DNA from: Desulfobacterales bacterium
Lineage (GTDB): Bacteria; Desulfobacterota; Desulfobacteria; Desulfobacterales; UBA2156
DNA length: 36,739 nucleotides
Direction: 5' to 3'
Assembly: GCA_011049715.1 (NCBI GenBank)
Contig: DRHF01000178.1
Coordinates: forward strand, 1 to 36,739
Numbering within the stretch: position 1 is the first letter of the stretch; every line of letters begins with the position of its first letter. Below are positions 1-7,749 of the stretch, piece by piece. Both the position numbers and the translations under genes were made by a program. The notes under the pieces were generated by a model that had not been told where the DNA came from, made no database searches, and worked only from the letters and a program-made list of their open reading frames with translations.

Positions 1-1
1 C

Positions 2-97
2 CAGGGCGACCTTTTGTATTCATATTCTAACAAAGAAGCATTGAAGGACCCTGCCGTCCCGCTTATAGACGGGGCGGGGAATACGCTCGGTGTTTAA
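2..97 (+). CDS. 3' end of an unidentified gene (cut by window edge)
   Basis: An open frame enters from the left edge and stops at TAA 95-97, giving 31 residues that end in the sequence GNTLGV. The composition looks like ordinary protein, and the next gene begins 26 bases later on the same strand, so it is probably the tail of an upstream gene in the same transcription unit. Too little remains to name a family. No other frame through these bases gives a more convincing product. Confidence 0.4.
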   Translation, partial: QGDLLYSYSNKEALKDPAVPLIDGAGNTLGV

Positions 98-123
98 AAA
101 CCAAACGGTTGCAGGATGATATC

Positions 124-870
124 ATGAAAAAAATAAGTATTGAAGACAGAGGCGCAGTTGCCATCTTACGGTTGACCAATGGCGTAACCAACGCCATCAG
201 TCCGGAACTTGTAAAAGACCTTTCTATTGCAAGCACGCAGATCAGGAATGAGTTTAGAGGCATGATTTTTGCTGGGGGGACCCGGTTTTTTAGTATCGGT
301 TTGAGTCTTCCTGAGTTGTTACAATTGGATCGGGCATCGATGACTGAATTTTGGTATGATTTCGATCAGGCTGTGTTCAACCTCTTCACCCTTCCCCTTC
401 CCTCCGCGTGCGCCATCGCTGGTCACGCCATCGCCGGTGGAACCATCCTGGCCCTCACGTGTGATTACCGCCTGGCAACCGCTGAGAAAAAACTCCTTGG
501 GCTAAATGAAGTCAAACTGGGTCTCCCGGTCCCCTATTTGGCCGATCTCATACTGAGGCAAACCGTCGGCGATCGATCCGCAACCGAACTGCTTTACCGG
601 GGGAATTTCATTGATACGGAAAAGGCGTTGGAAATTGGACTGGTGGATGAAGTCCACCAAAACGAACATCTGGAAGAACAGACGGTGGAACGAATTACCG
701 AAATTGCCACCCACCCGCAGCCTGCTTTTACCACAATTAAGTCAAATCGCCTCGAGGCCATTCGGTTGAGGTATGAAAAAAACAACCGGGCAAAAAATGA
801 AGAATTTATCAATTGCTGGTTCAGTCTACCGGTACAGAAGCTGCTTGTCATTGCTGCAAAAAAATTTTAA
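124..870 (+). CDS. Enoyl-CoA hydratase/isomerase family protein (crotonase fold)
   Basis: A 248-residue crotonase-superfamily protein, expected to be cytoplasmic and to act on an acyl-CoA thioester. Oxyanion-hole elements are visible: a GGTRFFSIGLSL stretch near residues 51-62 and AGHAIAGG at 99-106, followed by the typical LTCDYRLA. Glu129 in NEVKLGLP sits where enoyl-CoA isomerases of this fold keep their single catalytic acid; the second hydratase glutamate is not obvious, so isomerase or another crotonase reaction is as likely as hydration. The ATG at 124 was chosen over an in-frame TTG at 109 because AGGA at 115-118 lies just upstream of it. The length is normal for the family. The substrate cannot be told from sequence and neighbouring genes give no pathway. 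Confidence 0.85.
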   Translation: MKKISIEDRGAVAILRLTNGVTNAISPELVKDLSIASTQIRNEFRGMIFAGGTRFFSIGLSLPELLQLDRASMTEFWYDFDQAVFNLFTLPLPSACAIAGHAIAGGTILALTCDYRLATAEKKLLGLNEVKLGLPVPYLADLILRQTVGDRSATELLYRGNFIDTEKALEIGLVDEVHQNEHLEEQTVERITEIATHPQPAFTTIKSNRLEAIRLRYEKNNRAKNEEFINCWFSLPVQKLLVIAAKKF

Positions 871-952
871 ATATGACGTCTGAATTATCCTGACCCTATT
901 TTTAAAGGCAAATCTAAAAATAGCAGAAACCCTTTGGAAAGCTATAATAGTA

Positions 953-982
953 TTGACATCCTGTCATATGCCATTGTAAAGA
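953..982 (+). promoter_or_regulatory. Candidate sigma70-type promoter for the HU gene
   Basis: TTGACA at 953-958 is a perfect -35 box; TAAAGA at 977-982 is a weak -10 match with an 18-base spacer. It lies about 55 bases ahead of the HU start codon. An alternative -10, TATAAT at 943-948, has no recognisable -35 at the right distance. Confidence 0.4.
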
Positions 983-1035
983 CAATAATACTGGGCTTGT
1001 ATAACATTAACCTGTAGACAAAAGAGGAGGAGAAA

Positions 1036-1308
1036 ATGACAAAAGCAGAATTGATAGCGGCCATGGCAAAAGATGCCGGGATCAGTAAAGCAGCGGCAGG
1101 TAAGGCATTGGACTCTTTTATGGCGGGGGTAACAAAGGCGCTGAAGAAAAAAAGCGGAAAAGTGACCCTTGTCGGATTTGGCACTTTTTCAAAAATCCGT
1201 CGCAAGGCTCGAAAGGGTCGTAATCCTCAGACAGGCGCGCCGATTAAAATTAAAGCGACAAATGCGGTAAAATTCAAGGCTGGGAAAAAACTTAAGGACG
1301 CTGTTTAA
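1036..1308 (+). CDS. hup: HU-type DNA-binding protein
   Basis: A 90-residue histone-like protein of the HU/IHF family, which bends and compacts DNA as a dimer. The N-terminal dimerisation helices (MTKAELIAAMAKDAGISKAA), the GFGTF turn near residue 56 and the DNA-binding arm containing RKARKGRNPQTGAPI are all in place. The latter matches the HU/IHF signature and includes the proline at the arm tip. Length is the family standard. A strong AGGAGG precedes the ATG by 5 bases, and a good hairpin follows the stop codon, so it is likely a single-gene transcript. HU and the IHF subunits are close relatives; the lysine-rich arm and monocistronic setting favour HU. Confidence 0.95.
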   Translation: MTKAELIAAMAKDAGISKAAAGKALDSFMAGVTKALKKKSGKVTLVGFGTFSKIRRKARKGRNPQTGAPIKIKATNAVKFKAGKKLKDAV

Positions 1309-1314
1309 AAAGGC

Positions 1315-1351
1315 GGCGGCTTATTCGGTTACTGGTGACCGATAAGCCGCC
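1315..1351 (+). terminator. Hairpin terminator after the HU gene
   Basis: GGCGGCTTAT (1315-1324) pairs with ATAAGCCGCC (1342-1351), extended after one bulged T by CGGT/ACCG around an 8-base loop. It starts 6 bases after the HU stop codon. There is no T-run after it on the plus strand, so it may be a stabilising or weak terminator. It also lies beyond the end of the convergent copper ATPase gene. Confidence 0.65.
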
Positions 1352-1436
1352 CCAAATAAAAATATGCTTCAACCCACCTCGGGGAACGCCCTCTCTTTTT
1401 TGGTCCACGCCGATGCATGCCATGACATGAAAGGTA

Positions 1437-3947
1437 TCACGTCATTTTTCTGATGAGCAGAAATGTGTTTCCAATGATGCTCAGACTACTGAAAAGCATC
1501 GCACAGACCGCAACCAGGGGGCTGAGGAGTCCGCTCATTGCAATTGGAATACTGAGGATATTGTAAATAAAAGCGTATATGAGATTCTGGTGGATCTTTT
1601 TATTCACCTTTTCAGCCATTTTCAGAAAATCCAGAATTTGCACCGGGTCGCTTCGCATAATGGTAATATCGGCTGTCTCTTTGCACAGCTGACCGACTGA
1701 GCGGACCGCGATTGAAAGATCCGCCGCCACCAGAGCCGGAGCATCGTTTATACCGTCGCCTACCATGGCCACCCGGGCTCCCTGTTTCTGCAATTCACGG
1801 ACAAAGGCCGCCTTTTCTTGAGGTAATTTTCCACCATATGATTCTTGAATCTTGATTTTGTCTCCAATGGTCCGGGTGATCTGAATGCCGTCACCAGAAA
1901 CAAGCACAAGACGGTATCCCCGTTCCTTTAATTCTTGAACCGTTGGCAAAATCTTTTCCCGTAAGCGGTCCCCAAATATAAATACGGCCCCTAGTTTTCC
2001 ATCTACTCCCAAATATACCAAAGAGTGTTTGGTTTGTTCATTAAAAAGCCTTGTTTTTTCCAATGAATCTGTATCTTCAAGTTCTTGTGCCAGAAAATCT
2101 GCCGAGCCGATCTTAATTTTCTTGCCCTCAGCTTCACCTGTAATCCCTTTTGCTTCGATTTTAATCGCTTCAACCATGACAGGTTCAATATTTTTTTTGT
2201 GCGCCTGTATCAGAATCTCCGTGGCGATAAAATGGTCGGCATCCCTTTCAAGACCAACCGCCAAGGCCAACGCTTCATCGGCCGTTATCGGACCCACAGG
2301 AATAATGTCAAGTAAATTCCACTGGCCTTTGGTAACGGTTCCGGTCTTGTCAAAAACAAAGGCATTGATCTTTTCTGCCCGTTCGAAAGCGGCAAAATCC
2401 CGCACCAAAATTCCTTTTGCGCCTGCAATCGAAATGCCCGCGACCCGGGCAAGAGGAATAGCAAGCCCTAGGGCACAAGGGCAGGAAATAACCAAAACCG
2501 TTATGGCCCGCAACATGGATTCTTCCGCAGTCAGGCCTGCCAGCAAACAAATGAATGCGGTACCTGCAGAAAGCGCAATTACAACCGGAACAAACCACTG
2601 CAAAATAGTATCGGTTTTGCCCTCAAGCGGCGCTTTTGTCATTAGCGCTTTTTGGATTATATTCATCATCTGCCCCAGAGTGGAATCATCCCCTACTTTA
2701 TCGGCCCTGACTTTTAAGGCTCCGCTAATGATCCGGCTGCCGCTTTGCAATATGTCGCCCGGTTTTTTAATGATCGGCAAGGCCTCACCGGTTAGTGAAG
2801 ATTCATCTACGGCGCCGCCACCGGAAACAATCCTGCCATCTGCGGGACTGATTTCATTCTCTTCCACATGAAATCGATCCCCTTTTGCCAGTTGCTCAAT
2901 GGCAACATATCGACCTTGAGGAAACCGGTCAGTGCAGATTCTAACTTTGGTCGGTTTCAATGAAAAAAAATGCTCCAGACCCTCTATAACGCGACTTTTG
3001 GCCCGGCGTTCCAGGGTTTTCCCTAAAAGTACAAGTGTGATCAGCATGGATGCGGTGTCATAGTAAAGGTGAATACTCCCTGTAAAAAGATTTATGGAGC
3101 TGTAAAGATAGGCACTCAAAGAGCCAATGATAATCAGAGTTTCCATACTGAAGGCTGCATGGGTCAGCCCGGACCAGGCCTTTTTGAAAAAATCAAAGCC
3201 CCCATAGGTCAGTACAATTGTGGCCATAATAAATGCGGGTAAGGAGAGTTTGTAAACCGCACTCTGTGTAAGCTCGGTGAAAAACCCGGAGTAAAGGGCA
3301 TAAGACATCATCATGATATTCATGGTCAAAACGGCCGATATCGCGAACCGTAAGAATTCTTTTCTTCCTTGTCCGGCATCGCGGGAGTCTTCAGGGACGG
3401 CTGTATTATATCCTAATTTTCCTATGGTCCGGATAATTTGGGCCGGAGAAGTTTGAATCGGATTGAAATGGATATGAATCCGGTCGGTGAAAAAATTGCA
3501 GGATGAATCAATGACGCCGGATGTTTTTTTTAAAATTTCTTCTATCAGCCAGGCACAGGACGGACACCACATGTTTCCGACCTTGAGGCTGACGCTCAAT
3601 ATGTCTTCCGATGATTCGGTAAACGTTCCGTCAGGCCGCGCCGTTTCAACCAATGATGAACTTTGTGGCTCAATGGCCAACGCTTTCGAGGCTGAATCAG
3701 TTTCTGATCCCGGTATGATGCCCCTTTCACGGCATTGTTTGAACAGATCGGTTTCTTTGAATGATTTCGGATCAGCAGAATCCATCGATTCGAGCAGGAT
3801 GTTAAAGACCTGTCGACATCCAAAGCAACAAAATGAATACGACCTTTCGGAAAATGAGGCTGTAATATTTCCATGGCGCAAAGGCAGGTCACAAAGATCG
3901 CACGCATCAGAAGGGAAATGTGAGGCTCTATTACTCAAGTTTCGCAC
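1437..3947 (-). CDS. ccoI: FixI/CcoI-type copper-translocating P-type ATPase
   Basis: An 836-residue P1B ATPase that supplies copper for cbb3 oxidase assembly. The N-terminal cysteine-rich metal domain typical of FixI is present (C16xxC19, then C40-C41xxC44), followed by an HMA domain with C128-P-S-C131, membrane helices, the TGEALP actuator motif near 386, the CPC metal site at 489-491, DKTGT with the phosphorylated Asp533, and GDGINDAPAL near 745. Length is normal for FixI. It is the last gene of the leftward act/cco locus, which fits a role in oxidase assembly rather than general copper detoxification. The start is uncertain: the GTG at 3945-3947 lies inside the left arm of an inverted repeat, and a TTG three codons in is an alternative; no ATG occurs before residue 55. 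Confidence 0.9.
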   Translation of the reverse strand: MRNLSNRASHFPSDACDLCDLPLRHGNITASFSERSYSFCCFGCRQVFNILLESMDSADPKSFKETDLFKQCRERGIIPGSETDSASKALAIEPQSSSLVETARPDGTFTESSEDILSVSLKVGNMWCPSCAWLIEEILKKTSGVIDSSCNFFTDRIHIHFNPIQTSPAQIIRTIGKLGYNTAVPEDSRDAGQGRKEFLRFAISAVLTMNIMMMSYALYSGFFTELTQSAVYKLSLPAFIMATIVLTYGGFDFFKKAWSGLTHAAFSMETLIIIGSLSAYLYSSINLFTGSIHLYYDTASMLITLVLLGKTLERRAKSRVIEGLEHFFSLKPTKVRICTDRFPQGRYVAIEQLAKGDRFHVEENEISPADGRIVSGGGAVDESSLTGEALPIIKKPGDILQSGSRIISGALKVRADKVGDDSTLGQMMNIIQKALMTKAPLEGKTDTILQWFVPVVIALSAGTAFICLLAGLTAEESMLRAITVLVISCPCALGLAIPLARVAGISIAGAKGILVRDFAAFERAEKINAFVFDKTGTVTKGQWNLLDIIPVGPITADEALALAVGLERDADHFIATEILIQAHKKNIEPVMVEAIKIEAKGITGEAEGKKIKIGSADFLAQELEDTDSLEKTRLFNEQTKHSLVYLGVDGKLGAVFIFGDRLREKILPTVQELKERGYRLVLVSGDGIQITRTIGDKIKIQESYGGKLPQEKAAFVRELQKQGARVAMVGDGINDAPALVAADLSIAVRSVGQLCKETADITIMRSDPVQILDFLKMAEKVNKKIHQNLIYAFIYNILSIPIAMSGLLSPLVAVCAMLFSSLSIIGNTFLLIRKMT

Positions 3948-4023
3948 CGTTGGTTTTACGAAGACCGGCTTTCGACATAGGCCGGGCGTGACGCTTCAAT
4001 GGATTGGGGGTGCGAAACTTAAG
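3934..4023. repeat. 90-base element with 15-base inverted ends
   Basis: CTCAAGTTTCGCACC (3934-3948) and GGTGCGAAACTTAAG (4009-4023) are reverse complements with one mismatch, separated by 60 bases. The element fills the gap between the actE-like gene and the copper ATPase and its left arm holds the annotated GTG start of the latter. It could be a small mobile palindromic element or an RNA hairpin in the operon transcript. Confidence 0.6.
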
Positions 4024-4030
4024 TCTATCG

Positions 4031-4546
4031 CTACCGGAGGCCAAGGGATTTAACATAGGCGATCACCCGCCAACGATCCATCACTGATATCGTGGTAGCC
4101 AAGGCAGGCTGACGACCGCCCGACTTGCCGTAGCTGATTTCTTTAAAGAGAACGCCGTCGGATTTGGATTGGACCTTCTCACTTCTCAAATCGGTGGGCA
4201 GAGGGTAAAAGCTCTGGCCGACAGTGCCGTTTCCATCGTGCCTTTTCCCATGGCACTGGGCGCAATAAGTCGAGTAAACCGTTTTGCCCTGTTTGATAGT
4301 TTCGGTGTCATTTCCTTGGAAAGGAGATTTCAAAGCCTCTGCCTTGACGGCCTTAAAGTTTTCCTCACCTCCTGAAAGCGGAACCAACCCCGCTTCCATC
4401 ATCAGCATCGGCTGCTCGTAGGGCCTGACGGCAGGGGTTTCCCACATACGTCCACTTTGAAATTCATTATCGTAAAACACCAGGGCTTTGTAACCCAAGT
4501 AAATAACCGCAGCTGCCGCAATGAAAATCAGAATAATTTTTTTCAT
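4031..4546 (-). CDS. actE: Monoheme cytochrome c, ActE-like subunit of alternative complex III
   Basis: A 171-residue membrane-anchored or exported cytochrome c. Residues 5-22 form a hydrophobic N-terminal segment; one heme c site is C95-A-Q-C98-H99, and Met156 in TISVMDRW is a likely sixth ligand. The stretch GRMWETPAVRPYEQP (32-46) resembles the conserved tryptophan/proline-rich segment before the heme domain of ActE proteins. In ACIII, ActE carries electrons from the ActA hemes toward the oxidase. Here the gene is separated from the other act genes by the oxidase genes. The ATG directly follows the TAG of the preceding gene and has GGGAGA upstream. It could also be read as an independent oxidase-feeding cytochrome; the segment before the heme favours ActE. 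Confidence 0.75.
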   Translation of the reverse strand: MKKIILIFIAAAAVIYLGYKALVFYDNEFQSGRMWETPAVRPYEQPMLMMEAGLVPLSGGEENFKAVKAEALKSPFQGNDTETIKQGKTVYSTYCAQCHGKRHDGNGTVGQSFYPLPTDLRSEKVQSKSDGVLFKEISYGKSGGRQPALATTISVMDRWRVIAYVKSLGLR

Positions 4547-4774
4547 CTATTCTCCCTTGGCGCCTTGCACATGTTGCGGGTAGGGCAGCTTTTTGTAAAT
4601 GCCGTATGGTGAATCCGCGGGAAGGTCTTTTACGGTTCCATAGTTCCAGGTTGGTGGACCCATGTCTCCGACAATGTTATAAGCAAAAAAGTTAAATATC
4701 AGAAACCCGACTGCCAGAACTATAATGCAGACCCATGTGAGAAAAACCGATTCTTGTGATCTCTTGTCAGTCAA
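4547..4774 (-). CDS. Small single-helix membrane protein of the oxidase locus, family unknown
   Basis: A 75-residue protein with a short polar N-terminus, one membrane helix (about residues 11-31, ending in NFFAYNIVG) and a 40-residue proline- and tyrosine-rich tail likely outside the membrane. I do not recognise the family. It starts with TTG immediately after the TAA of the preceding gene, with GGGAG about ten bases upstream, and its TAG abuts the ATG of the actE-like gene, so translation of the three is probably coupled. Position suggests an accessory subunit of the cbb3 oxidase or of the contact between oxidase and ACIII. Confidence 0.65.
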   Translation of the reverse strand: MTDKRSQESVFLTWVCIIVLAVGFLIFNFFAYNIVGDMGPPTWNYGTVKDLPADSPYGIYKKLPYPQHVQGAKGE

Positions 4775-5050
4775 TTATATTTTTACTCCCGTTAAACCTG
4801 TTCCTAGAACATAGAAAAATGCCCAAAGCAGGAATCCAACAATAATGAGAATCAATATAAGGGGAAACGGAGCGTTTTTTGCTTCGAGTTCATCGGGATA
4901 AGCATGAACCACAGTTGTTTTTCTTCGCTCGGAATTTTTGCTATGAAAATGAGTACGGGACAGTGCGATGTAAAAAAGAATAATAAAAATAACAGCTGGA
5001 ATGAGCGAAAGTACCACATGTTGAAACCCCAGCAATTCAAAATATTCCAT
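4775..5050 (-). CDS. CcoP N-terminal-domain-like membrane protein without heme
   Basis: A 91-residue protein with two membrane helices (about 10-30 and 62-84). Between them lies HAYPDELEAKNAPFP, which resembles the start of FixP/CcoP, where a short YPDG..NPLP-like segment precedes the membrane anchor. There is no CxxCH. It therefore looks like the anchor module of CcoP encoded apart from cytochrome domains, the latter being supplied by the diheme protein upstream. The ATG has GGGAG at good distance and the ccoS-like gene ends 15 bases before it. The assignment rests on short similarity and context. Confidence 0.6.
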   Translation of the reverse strand: MEYFELLGFQHVVLSLIPAVIFIILFYIALSRTHFHSKNSERRKTTVVHAYPDELEAKNAPFPLILILIIVGFLLWAFFYVLGTGLTGVKI

Positions 5051-5065
5051 CGTAAATTTCTCCCA

Positions 5066-5215
5066 TTAAGACGACTTATCTTCATCGTTGTCTATCGCAA
5101 GATATCTGGCCCTTTGCTGGTCCTTAAATTGACCGGTTTTCAGTGCCCATACAAATACAACGGCGCCAAAGACCAGGCCGGAAAAAAGAAATAAGATGAA
5201 AAAGAAGTAAACCAT
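5066..5215 (-). CDS. ccoS: CcoS-like cbb3 oxidase maturation protein
   Basis: A 49-residue protein, too short for most gene finders. It has one N-terminal membrane helix (residues 2-24) followed by FVWALKTGQFKDQQ and an acidic tail. The WA.K.GQF.D core is the hallmark of CcoS, a small protein needed for heme/copper insertion into cbb3 oxidases. It starts at ATG 5213-5215 and stops at 5066-5068, 15 bases before the next gene. Its position between oxidase subunit genes and in the same locus as the FixI ATPase matches the usual ccoGHIS grouping, although ccoG and ccoH are not seen here. Confidence 0.75.
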   Translation of the reverse strand: MVYFFFILFLFSGLVFGAVVFVWALKTGQFKDQQRARYLAIDNDEDKSS

Positions 5216-5309
5216 AGAATTCAATAAAACCTTTTGCTATTCAACCCCTTTTTTTATATATGAACCTACTATCTCTAACGCCGCCATAAACTCCGTAATC
5301 CGCAATCCA

Positions 5310-6248
5310 TTAAGGTTCCCATGCTGCATCAATCCCTTTGGGTTCTTTGCCGGCATCGCTTTCATCGATAAAATTAACAGCGATGTAATCTCCGACTTCC
5401 CAGATTTTCTGCGACTCCAACTCGCGTTTGAAATACGGCATGGCGGTACCGGTGATGCCGTTCATAATTTGATAGTAAAGGATTCCACCCGATGCGCCAC
5501 GTCCTTTGAGGATGGTAAAGTTTAGCGGCGGCGGATAAATCCAGGGTTGTGCCGGCCCCATCCCGTCTCCCACGGGACCGTGACAACCGTTGCAAAAATC
5601 CTGATAGATTTTATGTCCCCTGGCAAGACCGGCTTCAGTCGTCGGGTATGGATTGGAGATCTTACGCCAGCCTTCCGGTACCTGGGAATGAAGCCACTGG
5701 ACGTTTTTTTCAGGCCCGGCTTCATAAGCTTTAATCGATTTCTCCTTCCAGAATTTCTGTCTTTCCATCCGGCGATCGGCCATCTTCAAACCCAATCCTT
5801 GAACATAACGTGTCAGAAGCCGGATCTTTTCGTTGCCAAGAAATTCCCATGCCGGCATGATGGAATTCGGCCGGGTGTAACGGGGGTTGATAAAATGCGC
5901 CACATGCCAGTCATCCGGATGTTCCCCGCCTTCCTGGGAAAGATCCGGTCCGGTACGTATCGATCCCAAAAGAATAGGCCGGTCTGCCACATAGTCGCCG
6001 GCCCGGGCAATTCTTTCGGCTCCCAGACCCCAGTCTACCAGACGGATGGATTGAGTGTGACAATTAACACAGCCATTGGCGATATAAATCAGTCTTCCCT
6101 TTTCTTCTTCAGCGCTGCGGTGTCGAAATATTGCCGAAGGTTGCTCAATTTTTGTGGCCCACGGCCAATATACCACCCCGAATACGATGACCGCTAAAAT
6201 AACGATACCGCCCAAAACAACGGCTGTCGGCGTCATTTTCAGATTCAT
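5310..6248 (-). CDS. ccoO: Diheme cytochrome c subunit of cbb3-type oxidase (CcoO-like plus second c domain)
   Basis: A 312-residue protein with an N-terminal membrane anchor (about 9-30). The first heme domain has C60-V-N-C63-H64 and a MPAW ligand region at Met131, as in CcoO/FixO (RTGPDL and the NPRYTRPNSIMPAW stretch are CcoO-like). The second domain has C219-N-G-C222-H223 and a probable ligand Met270, as in CcoP-type class I cytochromes. It thus appears to combine CcoO with one CcoP-like domain in one chain. The ATG overlaps the ccoN stop as ATGA, with GGAG upstream. It carries electrons to the catalytic subunit at the outer face of the inner membrane. Confidence 0.85.
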   Translation of the reverse strand: MNLKMTPTAVVLGGIVILAVIVFGVVYWPWATKIEQPSAIFRHRSAEEEKGRLIYIANGCVNCHTQSIRLVDWGLGAERIARAGDYVADRPILLGSIRTGPDLSQEGGEHPDDWHVAHFINPRYTRPNSIMPAWEFLGNEKIRLLTRYVQGLGLKMADRRMERQKFWKEKSIKAYEAGPEKNVQWLHSQVPEGWRKISNPYPTTEAGLARGHKIYQDFCNGCHGPVGDGMGPAQPWIYPPPLNFTILKGRGASGGILYYQIMNGITGTAMPYFKRELESQKIWEVGDYIAVNFIDESDAGKEPKGIDAAWEP

Positions 6249-7615
6249 GCGGTTTCTCCTGAATTAAAAAATATGCTTCGAATCATATTGTACAGGCCCA
6301 CGACTGCACCGGTGACGATCAAAACCCCCAATCCGGCCCTAACAATGTAGTAATTATGGAGCTGCGGGAGGGTTCGGTAGATGGTTTCGCCGTTTAACCA
6401 GCTGTTTCCCTGAACCAGCCCCGCGATGGTCAGCACCACCATAAAGCCCACGAGCCCGATGAGAATCATCCAATATTGGAATTCAGCTAACGTTTTGCTG
6501 TAAATGGATCTACCGGTCATTTTGGGTAATATAAAATAGATGCCGCCGATGGCGATCATCCCTGAAAACCCAAGAACCCCCATGTGCGCATGGGCCACCA
6601 CCCAGTTGGTGAAGTGCGTAAGCCGCTGAACCTGCGGCAGAGACTGGATCGGACCTTGAATACAGGTCAATAAATAGAAGACCGTGCCGGTGAACACAAA
6701 TTTGGCGCCGATATTTTCGTGAATGGCTTTCATCTTCCCTTTAACGGTATACCAAAGATTAATCAGAACAATCATCACCGGAATGACCATGCCGATACTG
6801 CCAACGATCGAAACCACTTTGAGCCAGGTCGGCGCCGGAACCTGGATGAGGTGGTGGGTTCCGATGTGGGAATAGAGTACCAGCAGTGACCAAAAACCCG
6901 CCAGCGAAAGGGTGTGGCTGTAAAGCGGTGTTCGAGTGGCACTGGGTATGACATAATAGGCGATGCCCACTGCCAGAGGGGTCAGCAGCAATCCCAGTAC
7001 GTTATGTCCGTAAAACCAGAGGATAACCGCATCGGGAATTCCCGTCAACGCGCCGGCGCCCGGAACCCAGATTACATTACCGATGGCATATACGATCAGG
7101 GTCAAGACGATCGCGGCGGTGATGTACCAGACCGACACATAAAGCAGCGGTTCCTGTCTGTTCCGGATGGTCATAATCATGTTGATGAACATGAGGGCAA
7201 AAGCGATTGCCACCAAAATGTCGATCTCCCATATCGCTTCCGCATACTCTCTGCCCTGGCTTAAGCCGATGGAAAGTGTGATGAGAATCGCAGCCACGAT
7301 GACATTCCACAAACAGACGATGAATATGCCCAGTTTCTCGCTAAACAGTTGCGTTCGCAACAACCGCGGCACAATAAAGTGGCCGACAGATAGCAGTGCC
7401 GGGGTTACAAAACCAAAAATAACAAGATTGGTGTGTACGGTCCTGATTCTGCCAAAAACAAGCCATCCGATATTACCCAGAAGATCCGGCGCCACTAATT
7501 CGATTGCGCCGATGAGTCCATACAGAGTGCCGATCAACAACCAAAAAGCTGCGGTCACACAAAAGCCTTTGGCGGTCGCATAGCTTGGAGATAATTTCTT
7601 TTCCGGAGTTGACAG
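6245..7615 (-). CDS. ccoN: cbb3-type cytochrome c oxidase catalytic subunit CcoN
   Basis: Heme-copper oxidase subunit I of the C (cbb3) family, which reduces oxygen at a heme b3-CuB site. Numbering from the GTG at 7558, visible ligands are His42 (heme b), His185 and His235-His236 (CuB), with Tyr229 in the LYSH segment a candidate for the C-family cross-linked tyrosine, and His323/His325 in VVAHAHMG (heme b3 and b). About twelve membrane helices are apparent. The frame stays open and protein-like upstream of the GTG; the only start-like codon there with a good ribosome site is CTG at 7613-7615 (AGGGGAG at 7624-7630), giving an N-terminus MSTPEKKLSPSYAT and 456 residues. If CTG is not used, the gene starts at GTG 7558 (437 residues). 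Its stop overlaps the next gene by four bases. Confidence 0.9.
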   Translation of the reverse strand: MSTPEKKLSPSYATAKGFCVTAAFWLLIGTLYGLIGAIELVAPDLLGNIGWLVFGRIRTVHTNLVIFGFVTPALLSVGHFIVPRLLRTQLFSEKLGIFIVCLWNVIVAAILITLSIGLSQGREYAEAIWEIDILVAIAFALMFINMIMTIRNRQEPLLYVSVWYITAAIVLTLIVYAIGNVIWVPGAGALTGIPDAVILWFYGHNVLGLLLTPLAVGIAYYVIPSATRTPLYSHTLSLAGFWSLLVLYSHIGTHHLIQVPAPTWLKVVSIVGSIGMVIPVMIVLINLWYTVKGKMKAIHENIGAKFVFTGTVFYLLTCIQGPIQSLPQVQRLTHFTNWVVAHAHMGVLGFSGMIAIGGIYFILPKMTGRSIYSKTLAEFQYWMILIGLVGFMVVLTIAGLVQGNSWLNGETIYRTLPQLHNYYIVRAGLGVLIVTGAVVGLYNMIRSIFFNSGETA

Positions 7616-7623
7616 TTTCGATT

Positions 7624-7630
7624 CTCCCCT
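7624..7630 (-). promoter_or_regulatory. Ribosome binding site pointing to a CTG start for ccoN
   Basis: AGGGGAG on the minus strand, 8 bases before a CTG in the ccoN frame. The GTG 57 bases further on has only a weak AAAGG before it. The site therefore argues for the longer protein with a non-standard start codon. Confidence 0.5.
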
Positions 7631-7749
7631 TTATTGCATCTCGATTTTATCAGCTATTCATCATTTGTCATTTGTTAGTGGTATCCTAATCATTTATACT
7701 ATATGCGGAGGCAAGTCTTCGTAAAATCCAAAGTGCAAAACTTGACTCT

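Noticed and set aside
2029-2871. Long plus-strand open frame inside the copper ATPase gene
   Set aside because: It is antisense to conserved ATPase motifs, has serine/alanine-rich shadow composition and no ribosome site.
5547-6197. Plus-strand frame of about 216 codons opposite the diheme cytochrome gene
   Set aside because: The minus strand carries two CxxCH domains and clear oxidase similarity; the plus frame has no recognisable feature.
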